Part shown: piece after piece, positions 30,428 to 37,375 of the stretch
How positions within the stretch are numbered: position 1 is the first letter of the stretch
Layout: each line of letters starts with the position of its first letter
DNA from: Alkalinema sp. RU_4_3
GTDB lineage: Bacteria; Cyanobacteriota; Cyanobacteriia; Leptolyngbyales; Leptolyngbyaceae
Assembly: GCA_012031975.1 (NCBI GenBank)
Contig: JAAUSA010000006.1
Coordinates: 1 to 57,063 of the forward strand
Direction: 5' to 3'
Length of the DNA: 57,063 nucleotides
Made by a program: the position numbers and the translations under genes
The notes under the pieces: model-generated
Told to the model about the DNA's origin: nothing
Seen by the model: only the letters and a program-made list of their open reading frames with translations
Databases searched by the model: none

Positions 30428-30656
30428 AAAAGGCCTATTAGGCAAGGCTTTCATGGCATATCAGTCACTTAGGCTACAAATTGGGATGGATTTCGATAAA
30501 AAATTCCTATCGGAAAATCCGCAGTTTCACCTATTCCGTTTTGTGGGTTACCGCCTAGGCCTATCCCCAAACCCTCCAGGGGCGAGGCACTGTTTGGCCT
30601 GCGTCTTTTCTCGGAGGCGATCGCTGAAAGCCTTGCTGAATAGGCTTTTATTTTGA
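30425..30656. repeat. Roughly 230-bp segment bounded by imperfect inverted repeats (MITE-like)
   Basis: The left end AAAGGCCTATTAGGCAAGGC (about 30429-30448) and the right end, read in reverse (about 30632-30655), AAAGCCTATTCAGCAAGGCT, match over about 21 positions with one or two differences. The segment between has no recognisable gene; a 67-aa open frame (30453-30656) in it looks non-biological. Size and architecture suit a small non-autonomous transposable element. I could not find a clear target-site duplication. Confidence 0.45.
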
Positions 30657-31237
30657 GTAAAAGATTTCAAGTTCCCCAATCCCATGGGTCAAATCCTTGG
30701 CAAAATCAGAATTCAATCCGGTGGATCCACAAAACCTTTCTCCGGAACTTGCGGATTTGGAGGGTGTTGCAGTTGTGCCATAAGTTGGCATACTACCTCT
30801 ATCGCTTTACGGGAAAATTCTTTAAGAGATGCTTAAGGTTTTCTAAACCTTGCAGCTTCAAAAGATTTTGCCGAAAGAGATTTGGGGTGTATGATTTCGC
30901 TCATCAAAAGTTAGGTTGTCGAGTTTCGATCGTTTAGCTTGAGCATAGTTGAGGGTTAGGAGTAGCATCCAGGCGTTAGCCCAGGGCTCTGCTAACTGAG
31001 TTTGGAGATTACTAACTTTCTTTGACTTGTGTAAACTTGTCTAAAGTTTGAAAGCAGTGTAATCTTGCGTACATTGTATGGTTTCTCTCTAGGGGAAACT
31101 TTACGCTGGTATTGTTTCTTGCCCAGCAAGAAATAATCCGCCCATGTGGTGTGGGCTTAACTGTTCAGGTTACAAGGCTCGTTGAGTGATCGACTCGAAA
31201 GGACAGTTAAACGCTGGACACTTAGGAGGTCGTTTTT
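30657..31237 (+). promoter_or_regulatory. Long gene-free leader upstream of the LysM/M23 gene
   Basis: About 580 bp with no believable gene. It contains several short palindromes: TGCCATAAGTTGGCA near 30776, and AAATCCGCA / TGCGGATTT in opposite orientation around 30515 and 30753. An AT-rich promoter-like zone lies at 31000-31090. AGGAGGT (31225-31231) is the ribosome-binding site for the TTG at 31238. Long leaders before cell-wall hydrolases in bacteria are often regulatory (for example ydaO/c-di-AMP riboswitches), but the ydaO consensus is not recognisable here. Confidence 0.4.
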
Positions 31238-33019
31238 TTGGAACGCACAATGTCATCCCAATCTGGTTCAAGTCCGTTATCGGGCAATTCAGAAGGTCGA
31301 AGTTCCCTTGTGGACATTCAAACAACCACCCTGTCAGGGCAGAAAGATTCCTACTCCCATCCGATGGCAGTAGTTCGTGTTGTGGTATCAGCTGGTGTCG
31401 GCTTGGCGCTTGTCTCTCCTTGCAGAGCCGCCTTGGCCAATGCGGCTGGAGTCAATCCATCTACACCTCAAGTATTGACGGTATCGGCTCAACCGAGTGC
31501 CGTATCCCTACCGGTGGCAGCCCCTCAAGCTGTAACTGTACCGGTGGTGCCAACCCTGGCTTCTGTGACTGAAACCATTCCGGCAGGTCAGACCCTCACT
31601 CAGGTGGCCGACTTTTACAAAGTCAATCCCGATGTGCTGGCGACCGAGAACCAAATGCCTAAGGTTTCGGTCTTGAAGGAAGGTCAGGTGATTCGAGTCA
31701 ATGTGGGCGCGCAGATGCCAACGAAGCAGGTGGCCGTGGTTGCCCCTCAGTTGGCCGATGGGAAACTGTCCCAGGTTAATCAGGTTAAAACGGTTGTGGC
31801 TCTGTCCCCATCGGGTGATGTGACAGGTGCGGATCAACAGCAGGCGGAGTGGGTTCGTGAGAAGTCTGAGCAACCGGGTCAGGCAGCGGCGGTGGAATCA
31901 ACCTATCGGGTTGGTCCTGGCGATACGCTGACTTCGATCGCACGCAACCATGGCGTGTCCTACCGTGAATTGGCGGATCTCAATGCCATCACGAATCCCA
32001 ACCAGCTCTTGGCTAACCAAGTTCTGAAGCTGCCCGTGAAGACCGTTGCCAATGGTTTGGAGGCGGCGGATCGCAAGGTGGTGGCGACGGCGATTGCCCC
32101 TGAGGCCCTGCGTCAGCAGTTGGTCAATCCGGCTTCTTCTCCTTCCGTGAATTTTGCAGCGCCCCAGGGTGTTCTGCAGGATGCATCGGCGCCTAAGTCT
32201 CAAGCGAGTGCGTTTGTGACCCAGGCTGAGTTGGTGCAGCAGGCCCAGCAGGCCCAGCCCCAACTGACGGGTTCCTTGGCCACGGAGGTGCGGAATCTGC
32301 GCCAGAAGTTCCAGGAGCGGACAATTGTTCCGGCGGTGGTGGTGCCTCGGGTGCCGACTTCTGCTCCGGCGTTTGTTTCGACCTCTGCGGCTCAGTCGGA
32401 GGAGGCTAAGCGTTCTAAGCAATTGGCCATGGCCTTGCAGGATGCGGCGACCAATACACCGAAGCGCGAGGAGAATGAAATCCCTGTGCCAGCGGTGCCT
32501 TCTAAGCAGTTGGTGGCGCGCTCCAGCCTGGGTGCGGGTGAATATGCCCCCGTCGATGGCGGTGTCCGTCGCTTGGTGGCCCCTAGTCTACCGGGTTTGG
32601 GTCGTGAGGATGCCTATCTTCCGGGTTCCCAGGCGATGACGGGCTATATTTGGCCCGCCAAAGGTGAATTCACTTCGCCCTATGGACCTCGTTGGGGTCG
32701 GATGCACCGGGGTATTGATGTAGCGGCTCCCACGGGCACGCCTGTGGTGGCTTCGGCTCCGGGTGTGGTGTCGGAAGTGGGTTGGGATGGCTACGGCTAT
32801 GGTAATTATGTTGAGATTACCCATCCTGATGGTGCTGTGACGCTGTACGGCCATAACGATCGCGTGTTGGTCCGTGAGGGTCAGGTTGTGGCCCAGGGTG
32901 AGCAGATTTCTGAGATGGGCAGTACGGGTCGGAGCACTGGCCCCCATGTTCACTTTGAGATCCATCTGGCGGGTCGTGGTGCGGTGAATCCCATCGCCTA
33001 TCTCGATCGCCAAGGTTAA
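31238..33019 (+). CDS. Secreted LysM plus M23 (LytM) peptidoglycan endopeptidase
   Basis: 593 aa from a TTG at 31238, 6 nt after AGGAGGT; ATG 31250 is the alternative. A membrane/signal segment AVVRVVVSAGVGLALVSPCR followed by AALA lies unusually deep (about residues 44-67). Two LysM-like repeats: PAGQTLTQVADFYKVNPDVL (about 109-150) and VGPGDTLTSIARNHGVSYRE (about 226-270). Then a long Gln/Ala/Pro-rich spacer. The C-terminal M23 domain shows SPYGPRWGRMHRGIDVAAPT (zinc His and Asp), YGHN and HVHFEIH (second and third zinc His), all catalytic residues present. It probably remodels peptidoglycan or activates amidases at division. A terminator follows. Confidence 0.92.
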   Translation: MERTMSSQSGSSPLSGNSEGRSSLVDIQTTTLSGQKDSYSHPMAVVRVVVSAGVGLALVSPCRAALANAAGVNPSTPQVLTVSAQPSAVSLPVAAPQAVTVPVVPTLASVTETIPAGQTLTQVADFYKVNPDVLATENQMPKVSVLKEGQVIRVNVGAQMPTKQVAVVAPQLADGKLSQVNQVKTVVALSPSGDVTGADQQQAEWVREKSEQPGQAAAVESTYRVGPGDTLTSIARNHGVSYRELADLNAITNPNQLLANQVLKLPVKTVANGLEAADRKVVATAIAPEALRQQLVNPASSPSVNFAAPQGVLQDASAPKSQASAFVTQAELVQQAQQAQPQLTGSLATEVRNLRQKFQERTIVPAVVVPRVPTSAPAFVSTSAAQSEEAKRSKQLAMALQDAATNTPKREENEIPVPAVPSKQLVARSSLGAGEYAPVDGGVRRLVAPSLPGLGREDAYLPGSQAMTGYIWPAKGEFTSPYGPRWGRMHRGIDVAAPTGTPVVASAPGVVSEVGWDGYGYGNYVEITHPDGAVTLYGHNDRVLVREGQVVAQGEQISEMGSTGRSTGPHVHFEIHLAGRGAVNPIAYLDRQG

Positions 33020-33041
33020 GGTTCTGATTTGAAGAGTACTA

Positions 33042-33075
33042 AAAAAGGGTGATGCAACCAGCATCACCTTTTTAG
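33042..33075 (+). terminator. Rho-independent terminator after the M23 gene
   Basis: AAAAAGGGTGATGC-AACCA-GCATCACCTTTTT: a GC-containing stem with A/T tails. It could also work on the minus strand. Confidence 0.8.
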
Positions 33076-33089
33076 TTAGAGGATTGGAA

Positions 33090-33117
33090 TTGTCTGGGAA
33101 CTGTGGTAGTGTATATA
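33090..33117 (+). promoter_or_regulatory. Promoter of the tRNA(CAU) gene
   Basis: TTGTCT (33090-33095), 16-bp spacer, TATATA (33112-33117), 8 nt before the tRNA 5' end. Confidence 0.6.
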
Positions 33118-33125
33118 ACTGTTAC

Positions 33126-33197
33126 GGCTCCATAGCTCAGCGGTAGAGCAGGGGACTCATAAGCCCAAGGTCGCAAGTTCAAATCTCGCTGGAGCCA
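33126..33197 (+). tRNA. tRNA with CAU anticodon (elongator Met, or Ile2 if lysidine-modified)
   Basis: 72 nt. Acceptor GGCTCCA (33126-33132) pairs with TGGAGCC (33190-33196), discriminator A. D arm AGCTCAGCGGTAGAGC, anticodon stem-loop GGGACTCATAAGCCC with anticodon CAT, T arm ending GTTCAAATC. CCA is not encoded. It is not the initiator type, since the first pair is G:C. Distinguishing tRNA-Met from tRNA-Ile(k2CAU) needs comparison of identity elements across the genome. Confidence 0.92.
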
Positions 33198-33203
33198 TTT
33201 AAT

Positions 33204-33707
33204 TTAATACTTTTCCCCACCAGGTAGTTGCTTGATTCGTTTGTCAACGAGTTCCGAGAGATTTTTGGTACTGTTGGTGTAGGTGAGGCGGAGGAAGTCC
33301 TGGGCCATGAGGGTGACTAGGGTGCGATCGAGCTGTTCGGAGAGGCTTGATGGGCTGTAGATGCCGCCACAGACTAGGACGGCGGCGGGGCGGATGGCGT
33401 CTTCGATGGCTTCTTCAATGTAGGGTGCCCATTCGTCTTCGTTGATGTAGTGGGTCGGCTGGGAGTCACCTCGGTTGAGTTTTTGGATGTTGCGCAGGGA
33501 TTGCCATAGATCGGCGACGAGGTGGTTGGTGATTTGTTGTTCGATTTGGCTTTGGATGAGGGGGAGGACGAATCGCACGAGGTTGTGCTCGATTTGGTGA
33601 AGCATGGTGCGACGGTTGCTGGCTTCAAGGCAGTCAAGCATGGTGATCGCGTCTTCGTAGCGGCCATCGAGGAGACTATTTCTAAGATCCATCAGTTGCT
33701 GGGTCAT
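33204..33707 (-). CDS. DUF29-like cyanobacterial protein
   Basis: 167 aa beginning MTQQLMDLRNSLLDGRYEDA. Strongly helical; it includes HYINEDEWAPYIEEAIEDAI and the ending LSELVDKRIKQLPGGEKY. I recall many cyanobacterial paralogues with this pattern (short helical proteins ending in LPGGE) annotated as DUF29 family; the precise family label is not certain. No catalytic motif is visible. Its stop lies 6 bp after the tRNA 3' end on the opposite strand. Confidence 0.6.
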   Translation of the reverse strand: MTQQLMDLRNSLLDGRYEDAITMLDCLEASNRRTMLHQIEHNLVRFVLPLIQSQIEQQITNHLVADLWQSLRNIQKLNRGDSQPTHYINEDEWAPYIEEAIEDAIRPAAVLVCGGIYSPSSLSEQLDRTLVTLMAQDFLRLTYTNSTKNLSELVDKRIKQLPGGEKY

Positions 33708-33862
33708 GGAATTGGGCGGATCTCGGGGATTTACGCCTATGGTAGCGAATTGGACTGGGGGGATGTCTCCGTAGGGTTTCGGATCTCAGGGTTTTTTTGC
33801 CAGATTTCCGGGGCAGGGTGATAGTAGACTGGCTATTGGCCAATTTACATAGGGTTTGAGTT

Positions 33863-34573
33863 ATGAGTGCTGCAATGGATCCCGTGACTTTGATGAAGCA
33901 GATGGTGGGTTATGCGGCGGCGGATCGGGTTCAGTCTAATTCGGTGGTGGGACTGGGGACGGGTTCGACGACGGCCTTTGCGATTGAGGGGATTGGGAAG
34001 CGGTTGCAGTCGGGGGAATTGGTGAATGTGAAGGGGGTGCCGACGTCTTTTCAGGCGATCGTGTTGGCGCGGCAGTTTGGGATTCCATTGATTGGATTGG
34101 ATGAGGCGGATCATATTGCGGTGGCCATAGATGGGGCCGATGAGGTGGACCCGCAGAAGAATTTGATCAAGGGGGGCGGGGCGGCCCATACCCAGGAGAA
34201 GATTGTCGATTGTTTGGCGGATCTATTTATTGTGGTGGTGGATAGTAGCAAGATTGTTCAGAAGTTGGGTTCGACGTTTTTATTGCCCGTTGAGGTGTTG
34301 CCGATGGCGGTGGTGCCGGTGATGCGGCAGATTGAGAAGCTGGGTGGGAAGCCTGTGCTACGTATGGGGGCGAAGAAGGCGGGGCCTGTGGTGACGGATA
34401 ATGGCAATCTGGTGATCGATGTGAAGTATGAGGCGATCGAGGATCCGTTGGCCTTGGAGAAGACGCTGAATAATATTCCTGGGGTGCTGGAGAATGGCAT
34501 TTTTGCGGGGGTGACGGATGTGGTGTTGATCGGCGAAATTGTGGATGGCAAGCCGATCGTCCGCGAAATGTAG
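33863..34573 (+). CDS. rpiA: Ribose-5-phosphate isomerase A
   Basis: Interconverts ribose-5-phosphate and ribulose-5-phosphate in the Calvin and pentose phosphate cycles. 236 aa, complete. Motifs: [60 protein letters not shown] (active-site Asp and Lys) and a C-terminal [15 protein letters not shown]. Two palindromic elements follow the stop and may end transcription. Monocistronic. Confidence 0.95.
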   Translation: MSAAMDPVTLMKQMVGYAAADRVQSNSVVGLGTGSTTAFAIEGIGKRLQSGELVNVKGVPTSFQAIVLARQFGIPLIGLDEADHIAVAIDGADEVDPQKNLIKGGGAAHTQEKIVDCLADLFIVVVDSSKIVQKLGSTFLLPVEVLPMAVVPVMRQIEKLGGKPVLRMGAKKAGPVVTDNGNLVIDVKYEAIEDPLALEKTLNNIPGVLENGIFAGVTDVVLIGEIVDGKPIVREM

Positions 34574-34592
34574 GGGCGTGGGCACCACGCCC
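34574..34592. repeat. Short GC-rich palindrome, family copy 2
   Basis: GGGCGTGG-GCA-CCACGCCC: an 8-bp stem closed by a 3-nt loop, starting at the rpiA stop codon. Same architecture as copies at 34743 and 53227. Confidence 0.6.
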
Positions 34593-34663
34593 TTGACTCA
34601 CCATCCCACAGTTAACCCATCACCATTAATCGATCGCAATTAACCCAACAATTTGCGTAGAAA

Positions 34664-34697
34664 AAGACCTGGGTGGCGATCGTGCCCCAGGTCTTTG
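34664..34697. terminator. Bidirectional terminator between rpiA and parR
   Basis: AAAGACCTGGG and CCCAGGTCTTT form an 11-bp stem around a 12-nt loop that contains CGATCG. It serves rpiA on the plus strand and possibly parMR on the minus strand. Confidence 0.7.
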
Positions 34698-34742
34698 GTT
34701 TAGGTAGGTTTGGTAGGGCTTATTTGTTGCTGCTGGGCGTGG

Positions 34743-34761
34743 GGGCGCATGTAATGCGCCC
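34743..34761. repeat. Short GC-rich palindrome, family copy 3
   Basis: GGGCGCAT-GTA-ATGCGCCC: 8-bp perfect stem, 3-nt loop, just beyond the 3' end of parR. Confidence 0.6.
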
Positions 34762-34775
34762 GTACTACCATGCTT

Positions 34776-35057
34776 CTAGATGCCGAGGAGAGCGTCTAGT
34801 TCGTCGAGGGCTTCACAGTTGGGTTTTGGGGTTTTGGGTTGGGGGTTGGGGGGTTTGGAGGTTTTTGTTCCATCATGGGGTGGATGAGGGGGGTGCTTTG
34901 GCGTCCGTAGAGGTAGTCGTCGGCGTATTTGCGGAAGACGGCTTCGATGGCGGCACGGGAGTTTTAATCCCCAGGCTTGGGCGATTTCTTCGGCTTTGCT
35001 GATGATGTCGGCACTGAGACGGAGTTTGTTGTCGGGTTTTAGTTTGCTGTCATACAT
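34776..35057 (-). CDS. ParR-like partner of ParM, two compensating frameshifts
   Basis: A 93-aa protein that overlaps the end of parM by 19 bp. It begins MYDSKLKPDNKLRLSADIIS (a strand-helix start recalling ribbon-helix-helix ParR proteins), then KAEEIAQAWGLKL. After one extra C near 35000 is removed the frame gives RAAIEAVFRKYADDYLYGRQ, then a Pro/Asn-rich linker, and returns to the first frame at NCEALDELDALLGI near 34830. The span is exactly 94 codons. A short acidic C-terminal helix after a disordered linker is how ParR-type adaptors contact their actin-like filament. Genetic coupling to parM supports the call; DNA binding is inferred. Confidence 0.65.
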   Translation of the reverse strand: MYDSKLKPDNKLRLSADIISKAEEIAQAWGLKLPCRHRSRLPQIRRRLPLRTPKHPPHPPHDGTKTSKPPNPQPKTPKPNCEALDELDALLGI

Positions 35058-36061
35058 AGCTGGATGTCCTCCTGGGGATATAGGCCGCGTACGTTGGCGA
35101 ATTGGGGGTCGGGCATGATCGCAAAGAGGGGAAATCCGGCGAAGCGATCGGCGATCAAATGGGAGCTGCCGCCAGTGACGAGGAATTTGGTGACGCGGGG
35201 CATGAAGGGGGTGTACTGAGATTTGACGGTGCGGAAGATGTTTTTGTACCAGGGGTCGAGGTATTCGTCGAGCCATTCGCGCCAGTTGTGTCCGGTGTCG
35301 GCGTAGGTGTGGCCCATGCGGAAGCCATCCATGATTAGGCCCGGATCGGCGGTAGTGCCGAGGGCGTCGGTGAGGCGGTGGTCGAAGCTGATGGAGGTGG
35401 CCAGGTCGTAGGATCCGCCCCGGTCCATGACGTTTTCGTCGATCACTTCGCCGTCGGCGTCGATCAGGCGGCTGAGCCAGGTGCCGCCGCCGAGGTCGAT
35501 GACGATGGTGTAGCCGCTGCCGGTCAGGAGTCCCTGCCGTTGAGCGCAGCGGTAGGAGCCGAGGCCTTCGCGCTCTAAGGTGATCGATTCGACGTTGATT
35601 TCGTAGGGGATGTCGTTGCGGATGAATTCGTGGGGGCCGAGGAGCTGGTCGCGGATCAGGCTGTGGTGGCGATCGGGGTCGGGGGTGGAGAGGTGGAGGT
35701 CGAGGCTGAGGCGACAGGTGCCGTCGGGGTCCTGGGGGGCGCTTTCGATGCAGGCGTAGAGGTGAAGGCGGGAGAGTTCGACTTTGTTTTCGACGACGGT
35801 TTGCTGTTGGCGGCGGTATTTGTAGGCTTGCATGCCGAAGTGGTAGCGTTTGCCGTCGGGGAGTTCGATGAGGGGGGAGGTTTCGTTGTATTTGACGGGG
35901 TTGCGGCCTGTGGGGAGCTGGTAGCGCATGGAGCGGATGGCTTTGGGGTTGCGTTGGCCGTTCCAGTATTTGAGGTCGTAGTTGCCGGCGTCGAGGGCGA
36001 GGATGCGGTGGTGGCTGGTGGTGGTAGTTTTTGAGGTGGGTGGGGTGATGGTGGCGGTCAT
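35039..36061 (-). CDS. ParM/StbA-type bacterial actin ATPase
   Basis: 340 aa from ATG 36061, 9 nt after AGGAGG; a longer frame from 36121 lacks such a site. Actin-fold signatures: phosphate-1 RILALDAGNYDLKYWNG, phosphate-2 TIVIDLGGGTWLSRLIDADG, adenosine-binding FLVTGGSSHLIADRF. In plasmids ParM filaments push DNA copies apart through ParR. Here the pair is on the chromosome, 9 kb from rbcL. I recall a report that chromosomal ParM/ParR homologues in Anabaena were repurposed as a membrane-linked cell-shape cytoskeleton (named CorM/CorR), so segregation should not be assumed. Intact. A promoter with palindromic GTAC repeats lies upstream. Confidence 0.85.
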   Translation of the reverse strand: MTATITPPTSKTTTTSHHRILALDAGNYDLKYWNGQRNPKAIRSMRYQLPTGRNPVKYNETSPLIELPDGKRYHFGMQAYKYRRQQQTVVENKVELSRLHLYACIESAPQDPDGTCRLSLDLHLSTPDPDRHHSLIRDQLLGPHEFIRNDIPYEINVESITLEREGLGSYRCAQRQGLLTGSGYTIVIDLGGGTWLSRLIDADGEVIDENVMDRGGSYDLATSISFDHRLTDALGTTADPGLIMDGFRMGHTYADTGHNWREWLDEYLDPWYKNIFRTVKSQYTPFMPRVTKFLVTGGSSHLIADRFAGFPLFAIMPDPQFANVRGLYPQEDIQLCMTAN

Positions 36062-36137
36062 GAAGTACGTTCCTCCTGGGTTTTTGCTTGCTTTTGGGGG
36101 TCGGGTTGTCCCCAGTTGCATTCGTTTTGGGTTTTTG

Positions 36138-36176
36138 GTACATCTGTACGTTAGCGAGGTTTTGGATGGTTGTCAA
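36138..36176 (-). promoter_or_regulatory. Promoter of parMR with adjacent GTAC palindrome
   Basis: On the minus strand TTGACA (36176-36171), 17-bp spacer and TAACGT (36153-36148). Directly downstream is GTACAGATGTAC (36149-36138), an inverted repeat, and a third GTAC-containing sequence (TTTGTACTAA, 36181-36190) lies upstream. This is a plausible autoregulatory site for ParR; the transcript leader would be about 75 nt. Confidence 0.55.
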
Positions 36177-36283
36177 TATATTTGTACTAAGTTTTTGGTC
36201 TGGGAAGTTTTTGGGGTGGGGGGTAGACGTGGGGGTGGGGTTTCGCTATACTGTGGTGGTGCTGGAGACGGCATCTGCTTTTC

Positions 36284-36355
<72 letters not shown>

Positions 36356-36429
36356 TCTCTTAAATACATTTCTAGAGCTGCTTTCACTGATTGAGGAGAG
36401 TGGCTTTCGTGATTTTCGGTCCGCCTGAC

Positions 36430-36676
36430 ATGATCGGCTGGGGCGCTCAGACCGACTCAGATCATCAAAAAGTGGTATGGATTTGGTACGCCATGGCAAA
36501 GCACTTTGGTCAAGGTTGAAACGATCGATGAGCGTTGGAATCCGATTTCTCAGGAAATTGTCTACGAATCGATGGTGAATCTGCGTCCTCGGCAAAATCA
36601 ATCGATGCAAATTCTGAATCCCGATATTCGTAAATCTGTGCAAACGATCATTCATCAACTTCTGGGGGCGGCATGA
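36430..36676 (+). CDS. Small unknown protein, probable one-base frameshift
   Basis: ATG at 36430 starts MIGWGAQTDSDHQK; removing one A from an A5 run at about 36470 joins it to WYGFGTPWQSTLVKVETIDE and a further stretch that ends NPDIRKSVQTIIHQLLGAA and TGA at 36676. The total is then 81 aa. The second part has strong protein-like character (balanced composition, amphipathic end) and its stop overlaps the next start (ATGA), indicating translational coupling. I do not recognise the family. It could be part of a small gene module, phage-derived or otherwise. Confidence 0.4.
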
Positions 36677-37020
36677 ATAATTGGAGTGAAGCTGAATTGC
36701 AATTTCGTTGTGAACGTCTGTCAGTGCGCTTAGAGCGTTTGACAGAGAACTTTTTGCGGATTGCTGATTTGTGTCGGCGGGGAAATGATGGAGATGAGGT
36801 GTTAGGTTTAGTGCAGGTTTGTCGGTCTTTTTTGGAGTTGACGGCGATCGATTTGGATTTTGATAATGCTTATGCGCTGGCGCAGATGCAACGGCAGTTT
36901 TCGCAATGGTATCGTCATTGGGAGGCGGTTTGGGGAGATGAGGCAAAGCGGTTGGAGATGGGTACGATCGTGCAAGGTTGGATGGAGTCAGTGCGGCAGA
37001 TGGCTGGAGTTTTGGTTTAG
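36673..37020 (+). CDS. Unknown 115-aa helical protein
   Basis: Starts MNNWSEAELQFRCERLSVRL with an ATG overlapping the stop of the preceding small gene. Almost entirely helical and leucine-rich (RLERLTENFLRIADLC, GLVQVCRSFLELTAIDLDFD), with several Trp late in the protein (FSQWYRHWEAVWGDE). It looks like a protein-interaction or adaptor module; no family recognised. Together with the previous gene and perhaps a third frame downstream it forms a compact module after tRNA-Val. Confidence 0.5.
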   Translation: MNNWSEAELQFRCERLSVRLERLTENFLRIADLCRRGNDGDEVLGLVQVCRSFLELTAIDLDFDNAYALAQMQRQFSQWYRHWEAVWGDEAKRLEMGTIVQGWMESVRQMAGVLV

Positions 37021-37375
37021 GGGTACGATCGGTGCCGTTGTTAAATCCGCAGGTGGAGTTGCCGGAGTTTGGGTTCTTTCAGGTGGTGAAGGTGAAGACG
37101 TGAAGCCGATGCCGCTCCATGACCATTGGGTAACTACTGTGAGCGGTGAGGTTGAAGCTCGTCAAATTAGGTCTTGTATGGCCGAAGTGAGCTAGTTGGT
37201 AGAGAGTTTGGGCGTGATGTAAGAAATAGTGACATAGCAGAAACATCCGTGTTATGCCAGGGCTTCAAATAGAGTTGAATAACTAGGCTTTATGAAAGTC
37301 CCTTTCTACAGTACACTTGTCTGTATCAATCTGTGAAAACCTATAATATTCTAAGTGACAGTTGGAAACTAAGCT
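37021..37375. other. Gap with a possible third small frame and the upstream region of the GHKL gene
   Basis: No confident gene. From about 37031 the frame VPLLNPQVELPEFGFFQVVK, joined after one base to VKPMPLHDHWVTTVSGEVEA and ending MAEVS at 37195, has a protein-like look and could be a third member of the preceding module. Beyond 37200 the sequence turns AT-rich, like the following gene. It should hold that gene's promoter; AACCTATAATATTC (37339-37352) contains a good -10 box. Confidence 0.3.

Noticed and set aside
30453-30937. Two open frames of 67 and 94 codons upstream of the M23 gene
   Set aside because: Composition (Phe/Arg/Cys-rich), lack of ribosome-binding sites and overlap with the inverted-repeat element argue against real genes.
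30957-31237. ydaO-type (c-di-AMP) riboswitch before the LysM/M23 gene
   Set aside because: The conserved blocks of that riboswitch class are absent, although the gene type would fit.
34776-36176. A 466-codon Arg/Pro/His-rich open frame on the minus strand over parM and parR
   Set aside because: It is out of frame with ParM for most of its length and has the composition of a shadow frame; only its last part (the ParR start) coincides with a real gene.
37182-37215. A tRNA-like D-arm sequence (GAGCTAGTTGGTAGAG) that might be an att-site remnant
   Set aside because: No acceptor, anticodon or T arm follows, and it does not match the 3' end of tRNA-Val at 36284, so it is most likely chance.
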